DNA from: Panulirus ornatus
Lineage: Eukaryota; Arthropoda; Malacostraca; Decapoda; Palinuridae
DNA: 64,000 bases
Direction: 5' to 3'
Assembly (NCBI RefSeq): GCF_036320965.1
Contig: NC_092231.1
Location: 26,703,394-26,767,393, forward strand
The notes below the pieces were generated by a model. That model worked only from the letters and a program-made list of their open reading frames with translations, was not told where the DNA came from and did not search any database. Positions 9,868 through 21,939 of the stretch are shown here, one piece after another. The position numbers and the translations under genes are program-made. Position 1 is the stretch's first letter; each line of letters begins with the position of its first letter.

Positions 9868-11750
9868 ATATTTATTTCTTTATCTATACTTATTATATAT
9901 AATCGCTGTTTCCCACGTCAGTGAGGTGGCGCCAGGAAAGAGACGAAGAATGGCCCATCCACTCATATACATATATATGTACATAAATGCCCACATATGT
10001 ACATATACATAAACATATCAACATATACATACATATTGGCAGACATTACATACACACATGCTTGCCTTCATCCATTTCTACCGCTACCCCGCTTCACAGG
10101 AAAACAGCATTGCTATCCCCTGCATTAGCGAGACAGTGCCAGGAATACAGACAAAAAGTTCACATTCGTTCACACTCGGGTTTCTGCTGATATGTGTAAT
10201 GCACCTAAACCACAGCTCCCTTTCCACATCCAGGCCCCACAGACTTTTCCATGACTTACCCCAGATGCTTCACATGCTTTGGTTCAGTCCACTGGCAGCA
10301 CGTCAACCCCAGTTTATTATATCGTTCCAATTCACTCTGTTCCTTGCATGCCTCTCACTCTCCTGTATGTTCAGGCCCCGATCACTCAAAATCTTTTTCA
10401 TTCCATCCTTCCACCTTCAATTTGGTCTCCTGCTTCTCCATGTTACCTCCACCTCTGACACATTTATCTTCTTTGTCAGTCTTTCCTCACTCATTCTCTC
10501 CATACGTCCAAACCATTTTCCCAACCAAACTCCTTTTATTTCCACACCTCTCTCTTACCCTTACATTACTTACTCAATCAAACCACTTCACACCACATAT
10601 TGTCCTCAAAAATTTCATTTCCAATACATCCACCCTCCTCCATACAACCTTATCTATAGCCCATGCCTCGCAACCATATAACATTGTTGGAACTCATATT
10701 CCTTCAAAAATATCCATTTTTCCTCTCTGAGATAACATTCTCTCCTTCCACACATTTTTCATTGCTCCCAGAACCTTTGCCACCTCCCCCACCCTGTGAC
10801 TCACTTCCGTTTCCATGGTTCCATCCGCTGCTAAGTCCACTCATAGATATCTAAAACATTTCATTTCCATTTTTTTCCATTCAAACTTACCTTCCAATTA
10901 ACTTGTCCCTCAACACAACTAAACCTAATAACCTTGCTCTCATTCACATTTACTCAACTTTCACCTTTCACACACTCTTCCAAACTCAGTCACTAACCTC
11001 TGCAGTTTCTCACTCAAATCAGCCACCAGAGCTGTGTCATCAGCGAACAACAACTGACTCACTTCTCAGGCCCTCTCATCCCCAATGGACTGCATACACG
11101 CCCCTCTCTCCAAAACTCTAGCACTTACCTCCGTAGCCACCCCATCCATAAACAAATTAAGCAACCTTGGGGACATCTCACACCCCTGCCACAGACTGAC
11201 TTTCACGAGAAACCAATCACTCTCCTCTCCTCCTACTCTTACACATGCCTTACATCCTTTGTAAAACCTTTTCACTTTTTCTAGCAACTTACCTCCCACA
11301 CCATATACTCTTCGGACCTTCCACAAAGCATCTCTATCAACCCTATCATATGCCTTCTCTAGACCCATAAATGCTAATACAAATCCGTCAGTTTTTCTAA
11401 GTATTTCTCACACATATTCTTTAAAGCAAACACCTGATCCACACATCCTCTACCATTTCTGAAACCACACTGCTCCTCCCCAGTCTGATGCTCTGAAGAT
11501 GGCTTCACCCTCTCAGTCAATACCCTCCTATATAATTTCCCAAGAATATTGAACAAACTTATACCACTGTAGTTTGAACACTTACCTTTGTCCCCTGTGC
11601 CTTTGTACAATGTCCATATGCATGCATTCCGCCAATCCTTAGGCACTTCACCATGGTCCATAAATGCACTGAATATCCTTACCTACCAGTCAGTCGTCCC
11701 CTTTCATGATGAATTTTTTCTGCAATACCATCCAAACCAATTACTCTCCT
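9868..11750 (-). mobile_element. LINE copy, tail through RT fingers
   Basis: The tail and tail module (9868-9945), long-type 3'UTR to ~10250, CTD, RT palm (with FADDT readable around 11034-11050 and AYDRVDRDALWK near 11330) and RT fingers to ~11661. Frameshifts occur throughout the CTD. Its 5' border at ~11750 joins plus-strand EN sequence. In element order that piece lies just 5' of what is present here, which suggests one insertion with an inverted 5' segment. Confidence 0.83.
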
Positions 11751-12258
11751 GTCGATTTTTGTGCTGAGAGGGGACTGGTGATTGGGAGTACCTGGTTTAA
11801 AAAGAGAGATATACAGAAGTATACATATGTGAGGAGGAGAGATGATCAGAGGGCAACATTGGATTACATATTAATTGATAGGCATATAAATGAGAACTTT
11901 TGGATGTTAATGTGCTAAGAGGGGCAGTTGGAAGTATGTCTGATCACTATCTTCTGGAGGCAGAGAAGATTTCTAGACGTTTTCAGAAAAGAAGAGAAAA
12001 TGTTAGGGAGAAGAGAGTCGTGAGAATAAGTGAGCTTGGAAAGGAGACTTGTGTGAAGAAGTATCAGGAGAGATTGAGTGTAGAATGGCAAAAGGTGTGA
12101 GCAAATGACGAGAGGTGAGTGGGTAAGGAATGGCATATATTTAGGGAAGCAGTGTTGGCTCGTGCAAAAGATGCATGTGGTATGAGGAAGGTGGGAGGTG
12201 GACAGATTAGAGAGGGTAGTGAGTGGTGGGATGAAGAAGTAAGACTGTTAGGGAAATA
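11751..12258 (+). mobile_element. LINE fragment, EN C-terminus and linker (inverted 5' part)
   Basis: It encodes EN C-terminus (AERGLVIGSTWFKKRDIQKY-like, then SDHYLLE at 11939-11959) and linker up to the WWDEEVRLL stretch. It is cut at 12258 where a young minus-strand LINE tail begins. Frames 11706-11918, 11900-12100 and 12119-12258 overlap through small indels. Confidence 0.82.
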
Positions 12259-12465
12259 TAGATATTTTTTTATTTATTTATTATACTTTGTCGCTGTCTC
12301 CCGCGTTTGCGAGGTAGCGCAAGGAAACAGACGAAAGAAATGGCCCCCCCCCCCCATACACATGTATATACATACGTCCACACACGCAAATATACATACC
12401 TACACAGCTTTCCATGGTTTACCCCAGACTCTTCACATGCCTTGATTCAATCCACTGACAGCACG

Positions 12466-13158
12466 TCAACCCCGGTATACCACATCGCTCCAATTCACTC
12501 TATTCCTTGCCCTCCTTTCACCCTCCTGCATGTTCAGGCCCCGATCACACAAAATCTTTTTCACTCCATCTTTCCACCTCCAATTTGGTCTCCCTCTTCT
12601 CCTCGTTCCCTCCACCTCCGACACATATATCCTCTTGGTCAATCTTTCCTCACTCATTCTCTCCATGTGCCCAAACCACTTCAAAACACCCTCTTCTGCT
12701 CTCTCAACCACGCTCTTTTTATTTCCACACATCTCTCTTACCCTTACGTTACTCACTCGATCAAACCACCTCACACCACACATTGTCCTCAAACATCTCA
12801 TTTCCAGCACATCCATCCTCCTGCGCACAACTCTATCCATAGCCCACGCCTCGCAACCATACAACATTGTTGGAACCACTATTCCTTCAAACATACCCAT
12901 TTTTGCTTTCCGAGATAATGTTCTCGACTTCCACACATTCTTCAAGGCCCCCAGAATTTTCGCCCCCTCCCCCACCCTATGATCCACTTCCGCTTCCATG
13001 GTTCCATCCGCTGCCAGATCCACTCCCAGATATCTAAAACACTTCACTTCCTCCAGTTTTTCTCCATTCAAACTCACCTCCCAATTGACTTGACCCTCAA
13101 CCCTACTGTACCTAATAACCTTGCTCTTATTCACATTTACTCTTAACTTCTTCCACAC
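12466..13158 (-). pseudogene. Young LINE CTD frame (230 codons)
   Basis: This continuous frame runs from the KLRVNVNKSK stretch to GRPNWRW and VVYRG. It is separated from the RT palm frame (13143-13706) by a 4-bp deletion relative to the copy at 5135-7399, so the polymerase and CTD are no longer in one protein. Confidence 0.85.
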
Positions 13159-13706
13159 ACTTTACCAAACTCAATCACCAGCTTCTGCAGTTTCTCACAT
13201 GAATCAGCCACCAGCGCTGTATCATCAGCGAACAACAACTGACTCACTTCCCAAGCTCTCTCATCCCCAACAGACTTCATACTTGCCCCTCTCTCCAAAA
13301 CTCTTGCATTTACCTCCCTAACAACCCCATCCATAAACAAATTAAACAACCATGGAGACATCACACACCCCTGCCGCAAACCTACATTCACTGAGAACCA
13401 ATCACTTTCCTCTCTTCCTACACGTACACATGCCTTACATCCTCGATAAAAACTTTTCACTGCTTCTAACAACTTTCCTCCCACACCATATATTCTTAAT
13501 ACCTTCCACAGAGCATCTCTATCAACTCTATCATATGCCTTCTCCAGATCCATAAATGCTACATACAAATCCATTTGCTTTTCTAAGTATTTCTCACATA
13601 CATTCTTCAAAGCAAACACCTGATCCACACATCCTCTACCACTTCTGAAACCACACTGCTCTTCCCCAATCTGATGCTCTGTACATGCCTTCACCCTCTC
13701 AATCAA
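13143..13706 (-). pseudogene. Young LINE RT palm frame (187 codons)
   Basis: It contains CGFRSGRGCVDQVFALKNVC, motif A (AFMDLEKAYD), the RQGCVMSPWLFNLFMDG stretch and FADDTALVAD. All palm catalytic aspartates are present, but fingers are truncated at the 5' break and the CTD is out of frame. It was probably recently active and then disabled by a small deletion. Confidence 0.85.
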
Positions 13707-13712
13707 TACCCA

Positions 13713-14258
13713 TGGAAGAATGTATGGAAGGCGAGAACGTTATCACGGAGAGCAGAAATGGGTATGTTTGAAGGAATAGTGGTTCCAACAATGTTATATG
13801 ATTGTGAGGCATGGGCTATAGATAGGGTTGTGCAGAGGAGGGTGGATGCATTGGAGATGAGATGTTTGAGGACAATATGTGGTGTGAAGTGGTTTGATCG
13901 AGTAAGTAATGAAAGGGTAAGAGAGATGTGTGGTAATAAAAAGAGTGTGGTCGATAGAGCAGAAGAGGGTTTATCAAAATGGTTTGGTCACATGGAGAGA
14001 ATGAGTGAGGAAAGATTGACAAAGAGGATATATATGTCGGAGGTGGAGGGAACGGGAAGTGGGAGACCAAATTGGAGGGGGAAGGATAGAGTGAAAAAGA
14101 TTTCTAGCGATCTGGGCCTGAACATACAGGAGGGTGAAAAGCGTGCAAGGAATAGAGTGAATTGGAACGATGTGGTATACCAGGGTGGACGTGCTGTCAG
14201 TGGATTGAACTAGGGCATGTGAAGCGTCTGGGGTAAACCATGGAAAGTTTTGTGGGTC
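13713..14258 (+). mobile_element. LINE fragment, CTD to start of 3'UTR
   Basis: It reads from KNVWKARTLSRRAEMGMFEG through GRPNWRG to VVYQGGRAVSGLN (open frame 13674-14213) and into the first 3'UTR bases. The following minus-strand copy carries the same CTD part, making inverted arms at roughly 13735-13900 and 14265-14440. Confidence 0.83.
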
Positions 14259-16912
14259 CTTACTTACTCGATCAAACCACCTCACACCACATGTTGTCCT
14301 CAAGCGTTTCATTTCCAACACATCCACCCTCCTCTGCACAACCCTATCTATTTCCAGTGCCTCACAACCATATAACATTGTTTGAACCACTATTCCTTCA
14401 AACATACCAGTTTTTGCTCACAGAGATAACGCTCTCGATTTCCACACATTATTCAACGCTCCCAGAACCTTCACCCCCTCCCCCACCCTGTGACTCACTT
14501 CTGCTTCCATGGTTCCATCCGCTGCTACATCAACTCCCAGATATCTAAAACAATTAATTTCCTCCAGGTTTTCTCCATTCAGACTTACCTCCCAATTAGC
14601 TTGTCCCTCAACCCTACTGAACATAATAACCTTGCTCTTGATCACATTACCCTCAACTTTTTTCTTTCACATACTTTACCAAACTCAGTCACCAACTTCT
14701 GCAGTTTCTCACCCAAATCAGCCACCAGCGCTGTATCATCAGCGAACAACAGCTGACTCACTTCCCAAGCTCTCTCATCCACAACGGATTGCATACTTGT
14801 CCCTTTCTCTTGCATTCACCTCCCTAACCACCCCATCCATAAACAAATTAAACAACCATAGAGAAATTACGTACCCCTGCTGCAAACCGACATTCGCTGG
14901 GAACCAATCACTTTCCTCTCTTCCTGCTCGTACACATGCCTTACATCCTCGGTAAAAATTTTCTGTGCTTCTATCAACCCTATCATATGCCTTTTCCAGG
15001 TCAATAAATGCTACATACAAGTCCATCTGTTTTCTGTTTCTCACATACATTCTTCAAAGCAAACACCTGATCCACTCATCCTCTATCGCTTCTGAAACCA
15101 CTCTGCTCTTCCCCAATCTGATGCTCTATACATGCCTGTACCATTTCAATCAATACCCCCCCCCCCATATAATTTCCCAGGAATACTCAACAAACTTATA
15201 CCTATATAATTTGAACATTCACCTTTATCCCCTTTACCTTTGTACAGTGGCACACTGTATGCATTCTTCCAATCCTGAGGTACTTCACCTTGAACCATAC
15301 ATACATTGAATACCCTTACCAACCAATCAACAACACAGTCACCCTCTTCTTTAATATATTCCACTGCAATACCATCGAAACCCGACGCCTTGCCGGCTTT
15401 CATCTTCCGGAACGCTTTCCCTACCTCGTCTCTGTTTACCAAGCCTTTCTCCCTGACCCTTTCATTTCATACACTACCTCGCCTAAAACACCCTTTATAT
15501 GCCATTATGATATTACACACATTCAACAAACCTTCAAAATACTCACTCCATCCCCTTCTCACTTCACCACTACATGTTATTACCTCCCCATTAGCCCCCT
15601 TCACCGATATTTCCATTTGTTCTCTTGTCTTATGCACTTTATTTACCTCCTTCCAAAACATCTTTTTATTCTCTTTAGACTTTAATGATAATCTCATCCC
15701 CAACTCTCATTTGCCATCTTTTTCACCTCTTGCACCTTTCTCTTGACCTCCTGCCTCTTTCTTTTATAATCTCCCAGGCATTTGCTCTACTTCCCTGCAA
15801 AAATCGTCCAAATGCCTTTCTCTTCTCTTTCACTGACAATCTTACTTCTTCATCCCGCCACTCACTACCCTTTCTAATCTACCTACCTCCCACCTTTCTC
15901 ATGCCACAAGCATCTTTTGCACATGCCATCACTGCTTCCCTAAATACATCCCATTCCTCCCCCACTCCCCTTATGTCATTTGCTCTCACCTTTTGCCATT
16001 CTACACTCAGTCCCTCTTGGTACTACTTCACACAAGACTCCTTTCCAAGCTCACTTACTATCACCACTCTCTTTACCCCAACGTTCTCTCTTCTTTTCTG
16101 TAAACCTCTATAAGTCTTCATCTTTGCCACCAGAAGATAATGATCAGACATCCCTCAGCACATTAACATCCAAAAGTCTTTTTCACATACGTATCAATTA
16201 ACATGTAATTCAATAACGCTCTCTGGCCATCTCTTCTACTGACATACATATACTTATATATATCCCTCTTTCTAAACCAGGTATTCCCTATCACCAATCC
16301 ATTTTCAGCACACAAATCTACAAGTTCTTTCACAAGTTCTTCACTCTTTCCATTTACAACACTAAACACCCCATGTACCCCAATATATCCTCTACTGCCA
16401 CATCACTCACTTTTGAATTCAAATCACACATCACTGTAACCCGGTCTCGTGCATCAAAGCTGTTAACACACTCACTCAGCTGCTTCCAAAACACTTGCCT
16501 CTCATGATATTCCTTTTCATGACCAGGTGCATAGGTACCAATAATCACCCGTCTCTCTCCATCCACTTTCAGTTTTATCGATATCAATCTTGAGTTTACT
16601 TTCTTACACTTTATTATACTCCCACAACTCATGCTTCAGAAGTATTGCTACTCCTTCCTTTGCTCTTGTCCTCTCACCATCCCCTGACTTCACTCCCAAG
16701 ACATTCCCAAACCACTCTTCCCCTTTACCCTTGAGCCTTGTTTCACTCAAAGCCAAAGCATCCAGGTTCCTTTCCTGAAGCATACTACCTGTCTCTCCTT
16801 TTTTCTCATCTTAGGTACATCCACTCACACCCCAATCTGAGCCTTTGAGGAGGATGAGCACTCCCTGCATGACACCCTCTGTTTCCCCTTTTAGAAATTG
16901 GAAATACAAGGA
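14259..16912 (-). mobile_element. LINE copy, 5'UTR through partial CTD, degenerate
   Basis: Read on the minus strand: 5'UTR end (16912-16800), EN (16632-16163, GTYAPGHEKEYHERQVFWKQ and CDLNSKV in place of GDLN), linker (15740-15467), fingers (15442-15146, with an 11-base C run at ~15156), RT palm to 14775 and partial CTD. It ends at 14259 inside the CTD without a 3'UTR. Multiple stops and frameshifts are present. Confidence 0.85.
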
Positions 16913-19900
16913 TGAAAAGAAAGGAGAGATAGGTAGTGTGTTTGAGGAAAGGAAACTGGATGTTTTGGCTCGTGAGTGAAACAAAGCTCAAGGGTAAAGG
17001 GGAAGAGTGGTTTAGGAATGTATTGGAAGTAAAGTCAGGGGTTAGTGAGAAGACAAGAGCAAAGCTAGGAGTAGCACTACTCCTGAAGCAGGAGTTGTGG
17101 AAGTATGTGTTAGAATGTAAGAAGGTAAATTTTAGATTTATGTAAGTGCATTGGGAGAGATGGGTGATTATTGGTGCCTATGCACCTGGCCATGAAAAGA
17201 AAGATCATGAGAGTCAAGTGTTTTGGGAGCAGATGAGTGAGTGTGCTGGTATCTTTGATGCACGAGACTGGGTTATAGTGATGGATGATTTGAATGTGAA
17301 GGTGAGTAATGTGGCACTTGTGGGTATGAATGCTGTACATGGGGTGTTCAGTGTTGTAAATGGGAATGGTAAAGAGCTTGTAGATCTGTGCGCTTAAAAA
17401 GGCCTGGAGATTGGGAATACCTGGTTTAAAAAGAGAGATATACATAAGTATACGTGTGTGAACAGGATAGATGGTCAAAGAGCATTATTGGATTACATGT
17501 TGATTGATAGGCATGTGAAAGAGAGACTTTTGGATGTTAATGTACTGAGACTGGCAACTGGAGGGATGTTTGATCACTATGTTGTGGAGGCAAAGATGAA
17601 GATTTGTAGAGGTTTTCAGAAAAGAAGAGAGAATGTTGTGGAGAAGAGAGTGGTGAGAGTTAAGTGAGCTTGGAAAGGAGACTTGTGTGAGGAAGTACCA
17701 GGAGATATTGAGTGTAGAATTGCAAAAGGTGAGAGCAAATGAAGTGAGGGGAGTGGGGGAGGAATGGGATGTATTTAGGGAGGCACTGATACCTTGCTCA
17801 AAAGATGCTTGTGGCATGAGAAAGGTGGGAGGTGTGCAGATTAGAAAGGGTAGTGATTGGTGGGATGAAGAAGTAAGGTTGTTAGTGAAAGAGAAGATAG
17901 TGGCGTTTGGATGATTCTTGCAGGGTTGTAGTGCAAATGACAGGGAGATGTATAAAAGAAAGCTGCAGGAGGTCAAGAGAAAGGAGCAAAAGAGGGAATA
18001 TGAGAGTTGGGGTGAGAGAGTATCATTAAATTTCTGGGCGAATAAAAAGATGTTTTGGAAGGAGGTAAATAACATACGTAAGACAAGAGAACAAATGGGA
18101 ACATCGATGAAGGGGACAAATGGGGAGGTAATAACAAGTAGTGATGAAGTGAGGAGGAAATTGAGTGAGTAGTTTTAAAGGTTTGTTGAATGTGTTTGAT
18201 TATAGAGTGGCAGATATAGGGTGTTTTGGTCCGGGTGGTGTGTGAAGCGAATAGATCATGGAGAATCGTTTGGTAAAGAGAGAAGAGGTAGTGAAAGCTT
18301 TGCGGAAGATGAAAGTCAGCCAGGCGGGGGTTTGGATAGTATTGCAGTGGAATTTATTAAAAAAAGGGAGTAACTGTGTTGTTGATTGGTTGGTAAGATT
18401 ATTCAGTATATGTATGAATCATAGTGTAGTGCCTCAGGATTAGCGAAATCCATGCACAGTGCCATTGTACAAAAGCAGAGGGGATAAAGGTGAGTGTTCA
18501 GCCTACTGAGGTATATGTTTGTTGAGTATTCCTGGGAAATTATATGGGAGAGTATTGATTGAGAGGGTGAAAGCATGTACAGAGCATCAGATTGGGGAGG
18601 AGCAGTGTGGTTTCAGAAGTGGTAGAGGATGTGTGGATCAGGTGTTTGCTTTGAAGAATATATGCGAGAAATACTTAGAAAAACAGATGGATTTGTATGT
18701 AACATACATGGATCTGGAGAAGGCATATGATAGAGTTGATAGAGATGCTTTGTGGAAGGTCTGAAGAGTATATGGTGTGAGAGGTAAGTTGCTTGAAGCA
18801 GTGAAAAGTTTGTACCGAGGATGTAAGGTCTCTATACGAGTAGGAAGAGAGGAGACTGATTGGTTCCCAATGAAGGTCGGTTTGCGGCAAGGGTGCGTGA
18901 TGCATCCATGGTTGTTTTATTTGTTTATGGATGGGGTGGTTAGGGAAGTAAATGCAAGAGTTTTGGAGAGAGGGGCATGTATGCAGTCTGTTGTGGATGA
19001 GAGGGCTTGGAAAGCGAGTCAGTTGTTCGCTGATGATATATCGCTGGTGGCTGATTCGGGTGAGAAGCTGCAGAGGTTGGTGACTGAGTTTGGTAAAGTG
19101 TGTGAAAGGAGAAAGTTGAGAGTAAATATGAATAAGTGCAAGGTTATGATTTAGGTTCAGTAGGGTTGAGGAACAAGTCAATTGGAAGGTGAGTTTGAAT
19201 AGAGAAAAACTGGAGGAAGTAAAGTCTTTTAGATACTGTGAGTGGACTTAGCGGATGGAACCATGGAAGCGGAAGTTAGTCACAGGGTGGGGAATGCAGC
19301 AAAGGCTCTGGGAGCGTTAAAGAATGTGAGGAACGTAAGAACATTATCTCGGAGTGCAAAAATGGGTATGTTTGAAGGAATAGTGGTTCCATCAATGTTA
19401 TATGGTTGCGAGGCATGGGCTATAGATAGGGTTGTGCGGAGGAGGGTGGATGTGTTGGAAATGAAATGTTTGAGGACAATATGTGTTGTGAGGTGGTTTG
19501 ATCGAGTAAGTAATGAAAGGGTAAGAGAGATGTGCGGTAATAAAAAGATTGTGGTTGAGAGAGCAGAGGAGTGTGTTGAAATGGTTTGGACACATTGAGA
19601 GAATGAGTGAGGAAAGATTGACAAAGAGGACATATATATCAGAGGTGGAGGGAAGGAGAAGTGGGAAACGAAGTTGGAGGTGCAAGCATGGAGTGAAAAA
19701 GATTTTGAACGATCGAGGCCTGAACATACAGGGGGTGAAAGGAATGGTGTGAATTGGAACGATGTGGATTGAACCAGGGCATGTGAGGTGTTTGGGGTAA
19801 ACCATTAAAAGGTCTATGGGGCCTGGATATGAAAAGGAAGCCGTGGTTTCGGTGCATTACACATGATAGCTTTAGACTGACTGTGAACTAATGTGGCCTG

Positions 19901-20094
19901 TTTTGTCTTTCCTGGCACTACCTCACTGGAGGGGGAGAGGGTTGCTATTTCATGTGTGGCGGGGTGGTGACGGTAATGGATGAAGGTAGCAAGTATGAAT
20001 ATGTACATGTGTATATATGAATATGTCTGTGTATGTATATGTTGAAATGTATGAATGGATGGGGCATTCTATATATGTTTCCTGGCAGTACCTC
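16913..20094 (+). mobile_element. Near full-length LINE, degenerate
   Basis: This is one of the two most complete copies. EN starts at the GSVFEERKLDVLA stretch (SETKLKGKGEEWF at ~16977). Further EN parts lie at 17146-17397 (GAYAPGHEKKDHESQVFWEQ and DDLNVKV in place of GDLN) and 17458-17667 (FDHYVVE in place of SDH). The linker is at 17687-18172, RT fingers at 18258-18764, palm at 18777-19154 with LFADDISLVAD, CTD at 19242-19752, and a long-type 3'UTR to 20094. At least a dozen frame breaks make it inactive. The terminal tail module is interrupted by the Penelope-like element at 20095. Confidence 0.87.
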
Positions 20095-21439
20095 ATATAA
20101 CAATCAGTTGATATACAAGAATGAGACGTAGCTGGGATGCCATTTGGTAAACAAATGACTGCCTGAATAGAGGTTGGGTGCTTTCAAGTCTAGCAACATG
20201 CTTATCATAAAATATATCATATAGACAAGAAAAGGAGCTGTTTACAAATTTTGTTAACAATAAAGCTATGCAGTTTATATAGACCTTCATTAGTATTTGA
20301 CTCTGTAAGGTTAAGGTGAGTAATAATGGATATATTAATTTACATTGAAAGGTTTTCTGTATATGCTGTACTTAAACATGTTTCCATCCTATGAATGGTG
20401 CAATCTAAAAATGGTAACATACCATTTTCTTCAATTTCAACTGAATTTAATGGAAGGTACTAAACTCTTAAGTAAAGGGAGAAATGTTTGTAGATTTTAA
20501 TTTTTTGGCCAAAAACAAAGATCATGTACATACCTAAACCATAATTCATTAAAATTATCACCATCCCAGTCTTTGTTCCTTAAGTCATTATGTATATGCA
20601 GTCCGGAGGTTATTGATGATCAGTTTGGGAAGATGTAGTCTATTGAATCCAAATTATAGTATCATAGATCTGTCTTTCATAAATCTCTTTAGGTTGGCAA
20701 AGAAATTATTTTATGCAGTCAAACCTCTCCTTGACACCAAGAACCTTTTAATTATCATTTTAGTAATGATTTTACTTTACTTCCCATGATATTTAAATGT
20801 TACCTTTAACAATAACGATGCCACAAAGAATATCTTATTTAGGAACTGCAGGGTGCATTTATAGAATACCAAGTCAAGATTGTGATAAGTTTTTATGTTG
20901 AGTAGACTGGAGTGGATCTTTCTGTTAAACGTTAGCAACATAAATATTGTATAAGCACAGGACAAGAACCAAATGCCGTCTATAATCATGTAAAAAGTTA
21001 TGATCATTGTATTGACTGGAGTAACGCCATCTCACTTATTAACTCTATAACTCTTGTACCACGAGAAATATCATTGAATATTCTATTATTAAATAAACAA
21101 AGAATTGCAACATTAATATTAGGTAAGGTCTATACAAACTTTATTCTCTATATAATTTAGAAACCGTTCCCTTTCTTTTCCACATGATAAATTTTATGAT
21201 ATACGTGTTGACAGACTTGAACGCACCAGACCTTCATTTGGGTAGTCACTTGTTTACCAAATGGTGTCCTAGCTACATTTCTTTCTTGTATATCATCTGA
21301 TTTGTTATATTTTACTTGTATCATCTCACCAGATGATGTGATCATTACATGAAAGTGCACTTGGGAACTTATATGTTTCATATCCCTGTGGTAGGAAAGG
21401 AGTATAGTTGATCATGTACTCAACTGTGATCTCTTTCAA
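20095..21439 (+). mobile_element. Penelope-like element with inverted terminal arms, degenerate
   Basis: The left arm (~20095-20288) and right arm (~21123-21309) are imperfect reverse complements of about 190 bp. Both contain a GATATACAAG block and an ACGTAGCTGGGA-like block next to ATTTGGTAAACAA. The 3' extension ends near 21439 with CTGTGATCTCTTTCAA. The interior (20289-21122) holds a decayed C-terminal part of a Penelope-type protein (see 20560-21100). The same arm sequence occurs at 27104-27329, 51141-51335 and 53285-53419, so this is a dispersed family. It interrupts a LINE tail module on its left. Confidence 0.8.
20560..21100 (+). pseudogene. Penelope-like RT tail and GIY-YIG endonuclease remnant
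   Basis: About 20560-20770 aligns by eye with the post-RT region of the second copy at 52676-52870 (shared GACACCAAGAACCTTTTA). About 20845-21090 translates in two alternating frames to a GIY-YIG endonuclease: CIYRIPSQDCDKF, then FYVE, HVKSYDHCIDW and RNIIEYSIIK. The YIG-like motif is followed by a stop (TAG), and another stop sits near the RLKQH position, but the C-terminal glutamate context (RNIIE) is retained. The family normally uses this domain for target cleavage; this copy is dead. Confidence 0.78.
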
Positions 21440-21555
21440 TATTTATTCATTTATTTATTTATCATGCTTAATCGCCGTCTCCCGCGTCAGCGAGGTAGGG
21501 CCAAGAAACAGACAAAGAATGGCCCATCCACTCATATACACACACACACACACAC

Positions 21556-21561
<6 letters not shown>
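21440..21561 (-). mobile_element. LINE tail-only fragment
   Basis: ATTTATTCATTTATTTATTT then the tail module (reverse complement of GCGAGGTAGGGCC) and the AAGAATGGCCCATCCACTCA block, ending in a short (CA)n. Only the last ~120 bp of a LINE is present. Confidence 0.82.

Positions 21562-21620
<59 letters not shown>
21562..21620. repeat. (AT)n microsatellite
   Basis: An almost pure AT dinucleotide tract of about 58 bp between a LINE tail and the head of the SINE-like element. Confidence 0.96.
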
Positions 21621-21626
<6 letters not shown>

Positions 21627-21856
21627 GGGGATAGGGGAGAAAGAATACTTCCCAGGCATTCCCTGCGTGTCGTAGAAGGCGACTAAAAGGGAAGGGAGCG
21701 GGGAGCTGGAAATCTTCCCCTCTCATTTTTTTTTTTTTTCTTTTTTTTTTGCAAACGAAGGAATAGAGAAGGGGGCCGGGTGAGGATGTTTCCTCAGAGG
21801 CCCAGTCCTCTGTTCTTAACGCTACCTCGCTGAGGCGGGAAATGGCGAATAGTATG

Positions 21857-21858
<2 letters not shown>
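21620..21858 (+). mobile_element. SINE-like non-autonomous element with LINE head and LINE tail
   Basis: The first ~105 bp (from TATCCCTGGGGATAGGGGAG through GCGTGTCGTAGAAGGCGAC to CTTCCCCTCTC) match the 5'UTR of the LINE seen at 59727-59620 (minus) and around 40140-40040. A T-rich stretch and a unique core follow. The core carries two small perfect hairpins (GAGGA/TCCTC at 21782-21795 and CAGAGG/CCTCTG at 21795-21812). The last ~45 bp (ACGCTACCTCGCTGAGGCGG, then GAAATGGCGAATAGTATGAA) match the LINE tail module. It has no coding capacity and no recognisable pol III boxes. Related copies are at 60603-60828 and 60875-60999. Confidence 0.78.

Positions 21859-21935
<77 letters not shown>
21859..21935. 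repeat. (AT)n microsatellite
   Basis: A pure AT tract of about 77 bp directly after the SINE-like tail (GTATGAAAT) and before an inverted LINE 3'UTR. Confidence 0.97.

Positions 21936-21939
<4 letters not shown>

Larger units (their letters stand above)
12259..13712 (-). mobile_element. Young-subfamily LINE, RT to tail
   Basis: The tail module is at ~12285-12325, followed by a homopolymer of C (about 12343-12355) inside the short-type 3'UTR, the CTD, RT palm and fingers, truncated at the LIERVKACTEHQ stretch. Apart from a 4-bp loss near 13147 its coding region matches the other young copies closely. Confidence 0.88.
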
